The notes beneath the pieces are model-generated. The model searched no databases and was not told the origin of the DNA. It saw nothing but the letters and a program-made list of their open reading frames with translations. Made by a program: the position numbers and the translations under genes. Below are positions 1 to 8,206 of a stretch of 64,000 nt of DNA, one piece after another (the stretch's first letter is position 1; each line of letters begins with the position of its first letter). This DNA is from Paenibacillus silvae (GTDB lineage: Bacteria > Bacillota > Bacilli > Paenibacillales > Paenibacillaceae). Where the stretch lies: positions 243,217 to 307,216 of the forward strand of contig NZ_BMFU01000006.1 of assembly GCF_014639235.1 (NCBI RefSeq), read 5' to 3'.

Positions 1-4
1 CAGG

Positions 5-640
5 TTAAGGCAATGTTTCGACCACATTAATGGGATGTAACGCCCCATCCACCGCAAAAGAAGCCTGTCCCGTTTCCTCCGACACCACCAGCACCACCGC
101 GTCCGTCAGTTCGGTTAATCCGAGTGCCGCCCGGTGCCTTGTACCCAGCTTTCGTTCATGCGCGTCAGCCTGGGATACAGGCAGCACATTGCCGGCCGAT
201 ACGATCTGATTGCCTCGAATGAGCACGGCCCCGTCATGTAATGGCGCGCCGGGAATAAAGAGCGACTCCAGCAAGGCATGAGTTACTTTGGCATCCACGG
301 CTACACCCGAATGAATCATGGTATCCAATGGAACCTCCCGTTCAATGACAATAAGCGCTCCATATTTTCGGTCTGACAGATGCTGCACACTGGATGTCAG
401 CTCGGCAAATTTCTCCGTAAACGGAGACAGGTAACAATCGAGATAAAATGAAGAAGCCAGCACTTCAATGTGCTTGATCTCGGCTCGGATCTCTGCGAAC
501 TGTGCCAGCAAACAGACACTGTCATTGTCAAAACGGGATAACGTCAGATTCATTCGTTCTGCTACACGATGCAGGTCTGCCTTCAGCTTCTGCCGCATCA
601 CGGAACTGTCACAGTCTGCTCGTCCTGTAAGCTGATTCAT
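5..640 (-). CDS. cdaS: Sporulation-type diadenylate cyclase (CdaS-like)
   Basis: Makes cyclic di-AMP from two ATP. The 211-residue product has an N-terminal helical segment (about 1-75) and a DisA_N/DAC domain (about 80-205) with the hallmark DGA triad at residues 136-138 and the GTRHR motif at 166-170. Length and two-part layout match B. subtilis CdaS (about 207 residues), the soluble cyclase used in sporulation, rather than membrane CdaA or DisA. The ATG at 640 follows GAGGGAGGCGG, so the longer GTG-start reading from 685 is rejected. It stands alone here. The stop codon lies four bases from the window edge. The assignment to CdaS rests on length and missing membrane segments. Confidence 0.85.
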   Translation of the reverse strand: MNQLTGRADCDSSVMRQKLKADLHRVAERMNLTLSRFDNDSVCLLAQFAEIRAEIKHIEVLASSFYLDCYLSPFTEKFAELTSSVQHLSDRKYGALIVIEREVPLDTMIHSGVAVDAKVTHALLESLFIPGAPLHDGAVLIRGNQIVSAGNVLPVSQADAHERKLGTRHRAALGLTELTDAVVLVVSEETGQASFAVDGALHPINVVETLP

Positions 641-1031
641 CTTGTGCCGCCTCCCTCTTCTGATGAACTTTGTCTCTACATGCACTCCACCACGCTCGGA
701 TGAGCTTGCCCGTACTCTCGAATTCCATGATTAGTATCCATACCTTCCCCGCAAAAGCAAGAATTTATGCAAAGCTGCACCGTGATGTTCCGCATGAAAA
801 AGAGAGTCCAGATAACCCAGTGATTAATACTGAAATCATAGTTATAATGCTTTCCGTTCCTCGAAAATGTGATGAAAAAAGCCAAAAAACCGGACGACTT
901 CCCCCGGCTTTCTGGCAACACTTTTTTAAATATAAACACCTTATTCGAATTTAATCTAATCTGGACTACAACAGCTTGTACATGCATGTTGCGATTTGTC
1001 TATTTTCAACTGGATTCATCGAGCTACTTTT
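641..1031. other. Intergenic region with a probable minus-strand terminator
   Basis: No gene is supported in these 391 bases; the overlapping short frames on both strands lack ribosome sites. Around 875-910 a CCGG...CCGG hairpin followed, on the minus strand, by a T run fits a terminator for the secreted protein gene that ends at 1032. The remainder should hold the cdaS promoter, but I cannot assign a sporulation sigma consensus with confidence. Confidence 0.4.
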
Positions 1032-2597
1032 TTATTGCGCTTTACCATACGAGCCTGCTTTAAATGTCGTTGGATCATACCACTTGTACCCTGCTGCCGG
1101 AGCGGCCCAAGGCTCAAGCTGCGGTTCGGTGGAGTTTGCCGGTGTCTCCATGGGGAGCAAGCTTGTCGCTGTATCCAGTGTCAATCCTGATACTTGGGAT
1201 AGGCTTGTATAGCTCTCTTTAACCGCCAGCCATTTCACGGTGTTTACAAGGAAGGTTGCATCATTCACTTCTTTGAAACCGTCATAAGTTTTCTTCGTTG
1301 CTCCAGTCTCTTCACGCAAATACTTTGGCGTTGCGTCCTCCACGGGTGAGGAATCACCGATAAATGCAGCTTTGCCTGCGCCTACCTTGGCAATCGCCGC
1401 ATAAGCCCCTTCAGCTCGTCCGCCGCCATTATATACTCCTTGATCCACGGCGTTATTCCATTTGGACACACCGCTTGGCACGTACACTAATCCTTTCGCC
1501 TTGTTCGGGTCCATGATTGCAATCGTTGATCCGGCATGCATCGCTACAGCTTGTACACCTGTCGTAATGCCAAAAGATTGGGATGGTGCTACGATATCCG
1601 TTGCATTGACATCTCCCAAAGCGTTATAGCGGAAACGGACTCCAAAGTTTGTCCCGAGCCAGTCCGAGCTGATCACACCCTGCATGGCTGGTGATTCGGC
1701 CTCGGCAGAGGACATGCCTTTTGCTGGATTCTGGTAAGCCCCGCGGCGATATCCGTTGAACACTTCAGAGGAATCCCAGCGATTTTTGTTACGGTCGGCG
1801 TTGTAGTGATCCGAGATGAAGAAAATGCTTCCGCCGTTCTGCACATATTGCAGAAGCGCAGCCTGCTCTGTCGCTTTGAATGGCACGTTGGCTTCGCCAA
1901 TGACAAACACGTCATAGTCTTTCAATTTATTATAGGTGTACGCTTGCTCACCAAATGTATACGGGATGCTGCGTTCCAGCTGATCCACGGTAAAGCCTGC
2001 GTTTCGCAAACCATTTGCAAAGTCTGAAAAGGCCCCGTCAATAATCCAGTCCGCTGCACCTGCGGTTTGGGCGTGAGTGTTATCAAACAGCACTTTTTTG
2101 CCTGTGCCATCCGGCAGGGTTGTGCCCGGGTTCGGCTCCGGATCAGGATTGGTTGTTCCTGAAGACAGGGTGATGGATGTTGGGTTTTTGACCCCGGCAT
2201 AGCTGTTGTAAGCGCCAAGTGTTCCGGTCACGGTAATTTTTTTGCCTACCAGACTCGGGTTCGAGGCCAGTCCGTATTGCGCGCGGAACGCAGAGGATAC
2301 CTGCACATCCAGCAGCTTGGCGTTCGAGCGCTCGGAAGCGGAATCCGCAATCAGCACATTAAAATCATTGGCATACGGAGAGGTGAATTTGGCTGTAAGC
2401 GACCCGGTTGCATGTCCCACCACATAACCTTCGACAGTTGCCGTGCCTCCGCCGCTCTGAGCAGCAATGGCCTGTGATACGGTAAGTGGTGCTGCCGCCT
2501 GAACCGGAGCCTGAATACCCGGAGCCAGTAACGTTGTTGCCATAAGGATAAAAACCAGAAATGCCCCCATCCAATGCTGCCTAAATGCCTTTTTCAT
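1032..2597 (-). CDS. Secreted OB-fold (DUF6359-like) and GATase-like protein
   Basis: A 521-residue exported protein. Residues 1-34 form a Sec signal peptide with a lysine n-region, hydrophobic core and VQA-A cleavage site. Residues about 38-148 (LTVSQAIAAQSGGGTATVEGY, then KKITVTGTLGAY) resemble the OB-fold domain found at the N-terminus of Bacillus extracellular nucleases such as YhcR (DUF6359). A Pro-rich linker (PDPEPNPG) leads to about 165-465, which looks like a class I glutamine-amidotransferase-like fold (KVLFDNTHAQT, DYDVFVIGEANVPF, NGGSIFFISDHYNADRN, GKAAFIGDSSPVED). No catalytic activity can be assigned. The start has GGAGGAG upstream. It could bind or process extracellular nucleic acid, but that is inference from the N-terminal domain alone. 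Confidence 0.7.
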   Translation of the reverse strand: MKKAFRQHWMGAFLVFILMATTLLAPGIQAPVQAAAPLTVSQAIAAQSGGGTATVEGYVVGHATGSLTAKFTSPYANDFNVLIADSASERSNAKLLDVQVSSAFRAQYGLASNPSLVGKKITVTGTLGAYNSYAGVKNPTSITLSSGTTNPDPEPNPGTTLPDGTGKKVLFDNTHAQTAGAADWIIDGAFSDFANGLRNAGFTVDQLERSIPYTFGEQAYTYNKLKDYDVFVIGEANVPFKATEQAALLQYVQNGGSIFFISDHYNADRNKNRWDSSEVFNGYRRGAYQNPAKGMSSAEAESPAMQGVISSDWLGTNFGVRFRYNALGDVNATDIVAPSQSFGITTGVQAVAMHAGSTIAIMDPNKAKGLVYVPSGVSKWNNAVDQGVYNGGGRAEGAYAAIAKVGAGKAAFIGDSSPVEDATPKYLREETGATKKTYDGFKEVNDATFLVNTVKWLAVKESYTSLSQVSGLTLDTATSLLPMETPANSTEPQLEPWAAPAAGYKWYDPTTFKAGSYGKAQ

Positions 2598-2931
2598 ATA
2601 CCCATTCTCCTCCTCCGTATCATTTGATGCCTGTACATGATGTGATGTGTCTAGTTTGACTTGGTGATTATTTGGACTTAGCGTCCGTTTGTTGACGTGT
2701 TACTTCATCGACCTGCTACGTTCCGGCATTCAATGGATCAAGCCTGTGCTTGTCCCTTTTTTAATTTAATGCTTCACATGATGAATTCCTCTATGTTTAT
2801 GTAAAATTTTTGAAAAAAAGTTTGAGTCCGCTCTCCTTCGTCGATACTGACTATACTGTCATCGGAGTGGATTGTGTAAAATCTGTAGTTCAACGATTGG
2901 AACAACCTCTCATTTCAAAGGAGAATGCCAT
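2598..2931. other. Divergent promoter region
   Basis: This 334-base gap separates the minus-strand secreted protein from the plus-strand small membrane protein and must contain both promoters. I see no palindrome, riboswitch or repeat. An in-frame extension of the membrane protein from 2872 is possible but lacks a ribosome site. Confidence 0.3.
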
Positions 2932-3222
2932 ATGAAACTGTTTTTTCTGTTACTTCTGATTATCGTTCCACTGGTCATGTCCTATATTGCACTTCGATAC
3001 AAGCCTGCAGCCCGGCTGTTCCATCTGCTTGCCATTCTATGCTTCTACAGTGCAGCCACTGTACTCGCCAGCGACGTATATGCAACAAATGCTCATATGA
3101 CCACATTCACAACGGAGATTCACCACTTTTTGCTGAACGGCTGGTTTCTAGTCCCGGCTGCTTACCTGGGTGTATATATTCCATACGTGCTGTGGATGAG
3201 TCTTTTTAACGAAAAAAGTTGA
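2932..3222 (+). CDS. Small three-helix membrane protein
   Basis: A 96-residue protein of unknown function. Hydrophobic segments are visible at about 2-21 (KLFFLLLLIIVPLVMSYIAL), 29-47 (FHLLAILCFYSAATVLASD) and 68-90 (LLNGWFLVPAAYLGVYIPYVLW). The ATG at 2932 follows AAAGGAG with good spacing, so the upstream ATG at 2872 was not used. It ends 62 bases before a Fur box, which belongs to the next transcription unit. Confidence 0.6.
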   Translation: MKLFFLLLLIIVPLVMSYIALRYKPAARLFHLLAILCFYSAATVLASDVYATNAHMTTFTTEIHHFLLNGWFLVPAAYLGVYIPYVLWMSLFNEKS

Positions 3223-3284
3223 ATTCGGAGGCAGTTAGGCATTGCATTTTACCAACGTTCGATGCATAATAAACAATACATATG

Positions 3285-3299
3285 TGATAATGATTATCA
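3285..3299. promoter_or_regulatory. Perfect Fur box
   Basis: The sequence TGATAATGATTATCA is a perfect 7-1-7 inverted repeat, identical to the Bacillus Fur box consensus TGATAATNATTATCA. It lies 87 bases before the 51-codon ORF at 3387 and 62 bases after the preceding membrane protein gene, so the small ORF is its probable target under iron control. Confidence 0.85.
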
Positions 3300-3386
3300 T
3301 TATTGAGCTTGTTTATCGTTACATTGTCAGTTCTAATGACCGCGATCATGCTTACGACTTTATAGATAAAGGGGAACGAACATCGA

Positions 3387-3542
3387 ATGAATACAACTCT
3401 GCAAAAGGCTAATCTGCAGCTCGACGATTATTTGGATCTTCTGAACCTGGCAACCAATCTGGGTGATACCAGATGGCAAAAGGAGATCATTCGCAAGCTT
3501 TCCTACACATATCCTGCAGCAACGTGCAAACAACCACAATAA
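3387..3542 (+). CDS. Small Fur-box-associated protein, 51 aa
   Basis: A short ORF that starts MNTTLQKANLQLDDYLDLLN and continues with a helical, charged segment ending in YTYPAATCKQPQ. The ATG follows GGGGAACG, a weak ribosome site. A perfect Fur box lies upstream and a strong terminator (3606-3648) downstream, so this looks like a complete iron-repressed unit. Its position recalls the small Fur-regulated Fbp proteins of B. subtilis, but I do not recognise sequence homology to FbpA, B or C. The LDDYL...GDTRWQKEIIRKL pattern faintly resembles IDEAL-type peptides. Function unknown. Confidence 0.55.
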   Translation: MNTTLQKANLQLDDYLDLLNLATNLGDTRWQKEIIRKLSYTYPAATCKQPQ

Positions 3543-3605
3543 ACATACCGCTGCGCAGAGATTGGTAAGCGCACTCCAATATAAGGCTTAACCTTAATCT
3601 GGATA

Positions 3606-3648
3606 CCCATGAGGAATTCACTCTTTGAATTCTATCATGGGCTTTTTT
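3606..3648 (+). terminator. Rho-independent terminator
   Basis: CCCATGA-g-GAATTCA pairs with TGAATTC-ta-TCATGGG around a CTCTT loop, then TTTTTT. It closes the Fur-box unit just before the acetyltransferase gene. Confidence 0.8.
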
Positions 3649-3723
3649 GCGTGGATCGGGTGCGATAAAATAGAATAAAAGTGAAGAACAAGGACCAATA
3701 TTGAGCTAAAGGAGCGTGTAAAA

Positions 3724-4251
3724 ATGCAGCTGGAAACCGAGAGACTGCTCATCCGTGAAATTGTAGAAAGTGACTGGCAATCCATACATACGTATACGTC
3801 CATGCCCGAAGTGACAGCGCATACCGCGTGGGGACCAAATACCGAAGAGGACACACAAGCCTACGTCCAGGACGTAATTCGCATGCAGCATGCCGAGCCG
3901 AGGGAAGCATATGAACTGGCGATTGTTTTGAAAAAGGAAGGCTTGCTCATCGGTGGTGCAGGGCTGCACCTTGTGGAACAAAGCAATGCAGAGATTGGCT
4001 ATGTCTTACATCCCGCCTATCAAGGAAAAGGTTATGTGACTGAAGCTTGCCGCGCATTGCTTCACTTTGGCTTCAGGCAGCTTGGCGTGCACCGAATCTA
4101 TGCCAAATGCCGCCCGGAGAATCCTGCATCCGAGCGGGTAATGCTTCGCCTTGGCATGCAGCGTGAAGGTCTGCTGCGCGAGCACTGGTTCTACAAAGGC
4201 TCGTACCATAACTCTGTACTCTACTCCATGCTGGATCGGGAACTGGAATAA
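3724..4251 (+). CDS. GNAT family N-acetyltransferase (RimJ/RimL-like)
   Basis: A 175-residue acetyl-CoA-dependent N-acetyltransferase. It opens with the RimJ/RimL signature (LETERLLIREIVESDW) and has the acetyl-CoA motif A at about 96-112 (EIGYVLHPAYQGKGYVTEA), followed by VHRIYAKCRPENPASERVMLRLGM, the usual motif B helix. Length is typical. The ATG at 3724 follows AAAGGAGCG. The substrate cannot be read from sequence; relatives acetylate ribosomal proteins, antibiotics or small amines. It is monocistronic, between a terminator and a repeat-filled gap. Confidence 0.85.
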   Translation: MQLETERLLIREIVESDWQSIHTYTSMPEVTAHTAWGPNTEEDTQAYVQDVIRMQHAEPREAYELAIVLKKEGLLIGGAGLHLVEQSNAEIGYVLHPAYQGKGYVTEACRALLHFGFRQLGVHRIYAKCRPENPASERVMLRLGMQREGLLREHWFYKGSYHNSVLYSMLDRELE

Positions 4252-4321
4252 ACTTAACGCAGCGTGAACTGATGCTACCTGAATGAGCGCTTATGCGGCC
4301 TGTGCACCAGGTATGCTGTTG

Positions 4322-4543
4322 GAGTGTGGCTCGATGTGATGTGATTACTGTGATGGCTCGCGGCTGGTGCGACGTGGTGCCCGTACAGTAACTGGCTTTT
4401 CAACGGGATGTGGCTTGATGTAATGTGATTACTGCGATGGTTCGCAGCTGGTGGGATGTGGTGCCCGTACAGTAACTGGCTTTTCAACGGGATGCGGCTT
4501 GATGTAATGTGATTACTGCGATGGGCTCGCGGTGTGGTGATGA
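4322..4543. repeat. 84-bp tandem repeat, about 2.6 copies
   Basis: The anchor GTGATTACTG recurs at 4341, 4425 and 4509, exactly 84 bases apart, within a unit that also contains GCCCGTACAGTAACTGGC and TTCAACGGGATG. Copies 1 and 2 are almost complete and copy 3 is partial. Because 84 is a multiple of three the minus strand stays open as a 28-residue repeat, but there is no ribosome site and it is probably not coding. Confidence 0.8.
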
Positions 4544-4602
4544 TGTGGGGCTCTTACAGGTAATGACAGTCCGCCATCAAGTTACTGAAGCAGCAGTTGA
4601 AA

Positions 4603-4799
4603 CTCTAACGAATCCCAGAAGCCTTATTTAGCGATATTTCAACAGTTTAGAATTCTAACGATTTCCAGCGACGCTATTTCACTAACAAAACCTAATAAAT
4701 CCACATTTTTGAGGGAAATCGGAGAAATAGCGTTTCTCAGATTCGTTACATTTTCTCATGCGCTAAAAACCACCAAATAAGCTCTCCTCGATTCGTTAG
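4603..4799. repeat. Four-module inverted repeat element, copy A
   Basis: Two forward modules (CTAACGAATCCCAGAAGCC at 4605, CTAACGATTTCCAGCGACGC at 4655) are followed by two reverse modules (GAAATAGCGTTTCTCAG at 4724, AATAAGCTCTCCTCGATTCG at 4776). The order is forward-forward-reverse-reverse, so outer and inner modules can pair. The same architecture recurs at 7548 and 35736. Similarity to copy B extends into the flanks to about 4860. Confidence 0.75.
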
Positions 4800-5488
4800 C
4801 CGCAGATGGTCACGATGTTCTACACGTGGAGCATTTGATGGGGGGCAACTTTGACACATTGGATTACTGGTATGCTCGAGTTTCGACACATTTTAGCTGC
4901 TATACATCCAAGTTACGGGGCTGTTGTGTCTTGAAACGTTTGAAATGTTAGATCATACCCAAGCATACAGAAAAAAAAGGACAAAACAGCGCAAGCTGCC
5001 TCATCCTTTACCATTCCGCTCCGGTTTCTCCCCTTCTATCTCCTGCGGTCCTTGAGTTCTGAGTATCTAAAGTTATCTACTTGATCTGCACCGAACTCTG
5101 GACGCTGTCCATCTTACTTCTCTTTAGTGCCCCACGTTCCCTCTGTGCCGAGCCTTTGCATTCTTTGTATCCACCCACATTCTTTTGCTCTATTCGCACT
5201 CTTTTGTCTACCCGCACTCTCTATATCCATCCTGCCCGGGTTCTTTCGATCAACCCGCATTTTTTCTATCGACCGGTAATCTATCTATTATCCTGCCGTC
5301 TCTCTATTTATCCATCCGCATTTTCTCTACTCATCTATCCGCTCTATAAGCCCATCTGACGCTCATTCTATCTGCTCATCTTACATTCTCTCTACTGCCG
5401 CTTTCTTCACGTTACCCAGCTACCCTCGACCTATCCCAGCTACCCTCGACTTATCTAACTTAGGCTTCGTCCTAGCTTAGGCTTCCCA
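4800..5488. other. Gene-poor, pyrimidine-rich stretch
   Basis: No gene is supported. From about 5080 to 5460 the plus strand is dominated by C and T, with degenerate repetition of words such as CCCGCATT, CTCTAT and CCCAGCTACCCTCGAC (at about 5417 and 5437). The 92-residue plus frame at 5081 is a by-product of this composition. The region lies at the 3' side of the minus-strand fnr-like gene, so its transcript would be purine-rich. Confidence 0.5.
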
Positions 5489-6265
5489 CTACAGTCGGCA
5501 TAGCTCTTTCGGGCAACTTGGGAACGAAGGACATCCGCACATGCAGCGGAGCGCAGCCATGTCCCGAATCATTAATTTGCCGTCCAGCATATCCAGAGTC
5601 CCCTGCTCCTTCCAGGCACCCAGCATACGTGTAACACTCTCCCGAGTTGCTCCGATCATCTCAGCCAGCTCTGTATGGTTCAGCTTCATCTCCAGCACGA
5701 TGCCATCTGGCGTAATTTTGCCGTATGTGTTACTGGCTCGAATGAGGGTCGAAGCAAGCGCCCCTGCTTTGCCATACAGCAGCAGGTCGCGGAATCTCGA
5801 CTGTGTAATGCGCTGTGCGAGTGCCATCCATTGTAGAAATTTAAGCGCCAGCTCTCCGTTTTTGCTCAGCACACTCTCAAGGTCTGTCAGCGAGATGATG
5901 GCCAGTTCTCCTTTTTCCGCCATCTCCGCACTATAGCTGTGATTCAGTCCACCTATGCCGCCAAACTCACCAATCAGATCACCGCTTTGCTGAATCGACA
6001 GAATGATCTCTTTCCCATCCTCCGTCGATTTGGTCAGCTTCACCCGTCCCGAACAAATGTAGTACAAATACCCGGCTTCATCGCCTTCCAGAAAGAGACT
6101 GTATCCCGATTTTACCCGTTTAGGCTGCATTTTCTCTTCAATCATATTCCATTGCTCTGGTGTAACGAACGACAGGATGCCGCCTGTTTTTTGAATCATT
6201 TTGTCCGCCTCCGCATGTGTCTGTTCTGCCTTCCGGGTTGCTCTTTCCACAAATACTGTACCCAT
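5489..6265 (-). CDS. fnr: Crp/Fnr family regulator, Bacillus-type Fnr
   Basis: A 258-residue transcription regulator. Residues about 35-150 form a cyclic-nucleotide-binding-like beta barrel (GYSLFLEGDEAGYLYYICSG, GDLIGEFG), followed by a dimer helix and a Crp-type winged helix (LNHTELAEMIGATRESVTRML, about 193-213). The C-terminus is cysteine-rich (RCMCGCPSFPSCPKELC). B. subtilis Fnr binds its 4Fe-4S oxygen-sensing cluster through three C-terminal cysteines plus an aspartate, so this tail supports an Fnr role rather than Crp or ArcR. The start has GGGGGACG upstream. A perfect TGTGA-N6-TCACA box lies 109 bases upstream, so autoregulation is likely. Targets are not visible. Confidence 0.8.
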   Translation of the reverse strand: MGTVFVERATRKAEQTHAEADKMIQKTGGILSFVTPEQWNMIEEKMQPKRVKSGYSLFLEGDEAGYLYYICSGRVKLTKSTEDGKEIILSIQQSGDLIGEFGGIGGLNHSYSAEMAEKGELAIISLTDLESVLSKNGELALKFLQWMALAQRITQSRFRDLLLYGKAGALASTLIRASNTYGKITPDGIVLEMKLNHTELAEMIGATRESVTRMLGAWKEQGTLDMLDGKLMIRDMAALRCMCGCPSFPSCPKELCRL

Positions 6266-6373
6266 TATTTTCGTCCCCCTCGGTGATTCCTTATGATTCC
6301 ATCATACCGTGAAAGACTGCAAAAGGTTATCGGGGGATTACCTGATCTTTGCCGGGAAACTCCCCGAATTCGC

Positions 6374-6389
6374 TGTGAGAAAAGTCACA
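6374..6389. promoter_or_regulatory. Crp/Fnr binding box
   Basis: TGTGA-GAAAAG-TCACA matches the B. subtilis Fnr consensus TGTGA-N6-TCACA exactly. It lies between the divergent fnr-like gene (start 6265) and the zinc-knuckle protein gene (start 6586), so it may control either or both. Confidence 0.8.
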
Positions 6390-6585
6390 ACTTGCCCCAT
6401 AACGGCAAAATGCATGCTGCCTTCATATAAGCATCCACCTCCAAACCTCCACACTGTAACCGCCAATCAGCTGATTCCAACCTGTAATTGTCAATCTTGA
6501 GATACGGTGATAGCATACATGTAAACGCTTGTATATCTTGAGCAATCATCCGAGGCTTGTATACTCTCAGAAAGGAGGAAATCAT

Positions 6586-7422
6586 GTGTTAAGATGGGAT
6601 AGTGATGTTTGGGGCAAGCTGTCAGGCCCTTACGGCTCCGCAGAAAACGTACCTAAGCTGTTACAGCAGCTAGAGCAGGAATACAGCCAGGAGGTTTTTG
6701 ACGAGCTGTTTCAGGAATTTTTATTTCATCAAAACTCAATCTATACAGCGACCTACGCTGTGATGCCGTTTCTTGCACAGCTCGCTAGCTCAGTCACAGA
6801 TATCGAGGTACGCACAAACCTGTTTATCCACTGCGGCATCATCGAAGCAAGCCGTGATGAGCAGCACCAGGACCCATTCCCCGAATCGTGGGAGGAACTG
6901 GCTGATGTGGTGGGCAACGCCAGCTGTACCCGGATGTACAATGAATATCTGAAGGCGATTGATCAGATCAAATCGCTGACAGATGAGATTCTGAACTATG
7001 CTGCTCAGTCATCCGCAGATGCTATAGAGAAACGTTACCTCCTCATTGCGGATGCAGCATTTCGCCAATCCTGTAATGTAGCTAATATGCTATTAACGTT
7101 TATTGAAGGCGAGGAATATGTCACAGTGTGTCCGGCCTGTGGAGAGGATGTGTATATATGGCCACAGAAAGACAAGACCGCACCCCTTCAGGCCTACGAA
7201 CATGACCCTGTATTTAACCCCGAGCAGCAGCCTTATGCCATCACTCCGGCATCATCATTGGAGGATGATCCAGAAACCAAAGCATTAGCTAAGCAAACGT
7301 CTCGGATCGGAGATCAAACGCTGGCGGCACATCTTCCTTATCTGGCTGGCACAACGACATGTCCGGCTTGTCGTGAAGCCTTCCCGATATGGCCTGCTCT
7401 ACTGGACACCTTTACGGTATAG
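6586..7422 (+). CDS. Unknown protein with two CPAC zinc-knuckle motifs
   Basis: A 278-residue cytoplasmic protein I do not recognise. The first 170 residues are helical (KLLQQLEQEYSQEVFDELFQ, FLAQLASSVTDIEVRTNLFIH). The C-terminal half has two CPAC motifs (VCPACGEDVYIWPQ and TCPACREAFPIWPALL) with a matching xxWP tail, suggesting that the pair binds one zinc or that the domain is an internal repeat. The GTG at 6586 follows AAAGGAGG with proper spacing, so the ATG at 6529 is not preferred. It is divergent from fnr across a perfect Fnr box, so oxygen-dependent control is possible. Confidence 0.65.
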   Translation: MLRWDSDVWGKLSGPYGSAENVPKLLQQLEQEYSQEVFDELFQEFLFHQNSIYTATYAVMPFLAQLASSVTDIEVRTNLFIHCGIIEASRDEQHQDPFPESWEELADVVGNASCTRMYNEYLKAIDQIKSLTDEILNYAAQSSADAIEKRYLLIADAAFRQSCNVANMLLTFIEGEEYVTVCPACGEDVYIWPQKDKTAPLQAYEHDPVFNPEQQPYAITPASSLEDDPETKALAKQTSRIGDQTLAAHLPYLAGTTTCPACREAFPIWPALLDTFTV

Positions 7423-7547
7423 AGGGAGTTCCTTCTATGTAGAGAAGAAACGCTGGATTACTGGTATGCTCGCGGTGCGACTGGGGCCTCGTATAGTAAT
7501 ACAGTCCGCCATAAAGTCACTGAAGCAGCAGTCGAAATTTTAACGAT

Positions 7548-7734
7548 TCCCAGAAGCCCTATTTAGCGATATTTCAGCAGTTTAGAATTCTAACGATTTC
7601 CAGAGACGCTATTTCACTAAAAAAACCTGATACAGCCACCTTTTTGAGGGAAATCGGGGAAATAACGTTTCTCAGAATCTTTACATTTTCACATGTGCTA
7701 AAAACCACCAAATAAGCTCTCCTCGAATCGTTAG
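7548..7734. repeat. Four-module inverted repeat element, copy B
   Basis: Forward modules begin at about 7548 (TTAACGATTCCCAGAAGCCC) and 7588 (TTCTAACGATTTCCAGAGAC); reverse modules at about 7659 (GAAATAACGTTTCTCAG) and 7710 (AATAAGCTCTCCTCGAATCG). Order and spacing match copy A. Confidence 0.75.
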
Positions 7735-7870
7735 CCGCAGATGGTCACGACTGTTCCACATGTGGAGCATCTGGTGAGGCGAACTTTGACACATTGCTAA
7801 TTTGCTAATGCTCGAGCAGAAGGTCATGAGACACAGTCTGGCATATCTAAACGAACTCTCATACAGGAAC

Positions 7871-7897
7871 AGCTGGCTGATGATGCCGGCTTTTTTT
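7871..7897 (+). terminator. Probable rho-independent terminator
   Basis: AGCTGGC pairs with GCCGGCT (one G-U pair) around TGATGAT and is followed by a run of T. It lies 450 bases after the nearest upstream gene, so the transcript it ends is unclear. Confidence 0.5.
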
Positions 7898-8206
7898 GTG
7901 TTCGAAACCTGCTCCCACGTTTATCCCTCATCCTCACCTCCCCCGGAGGTCATACAAATGCAAAGCCCAGGTTCAGCATTTTTCAGAACGTAAATAGGGG
8001 TTTTCCCTGAATTACAAGGTTAACGAAACCGACTACAATAGAACTAACATCGTAATAACCTGATTGTATGCTTTTCTTTGATCAAACGAGCCTTGATATA
8101 AGGTTACTTATATGTAGTCAGAACGATGAACGAACATCATAATACACTTGAAAAAGATGAGTGACGTAAAGACCCTCAATTTGATCCGAAAAAGGAAGTG
8201 TCCCTC

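Larger units (their letters stand above)
7423..8206. other. Gene-poor region with repeat copy B and a terminator
   Basis: No gene is supported. The first half holds copy B of the four-module repeat plus conserved flanks (7452-7805), which resemble 4512-4870 over most of their length. A terminator lies at 7871. The rest, 7900-8206, should carry the promoter of the GAF protein gene; I see no Fnr box there. Confidence 0.5.

Noticed and set aside
676..987. Short frames on both strands between cdaS and the secreted protein gene
   Set aside because: They overlap each other and a terminator hairpin and lack ribosome sites.
4275..4487. A 70-residue minus-strand frame with a 28-residue repeat
   Set aside because: It is produced by the 84-bp tandem repeat, has no ribosome site and encodes a composition unlike known proteins.
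4322..4543. Tandem repeat as a CRISPR array
   Set aside because: The 84-base unit is continuous with no unique spacers, and no cas genes are present.
5081..5359. A 92-residue plus-strand hydrophobic frame
   Set aside because: Its open frame comes from a C/T-rich stretch without stop codons; no ribosome site precedes it.
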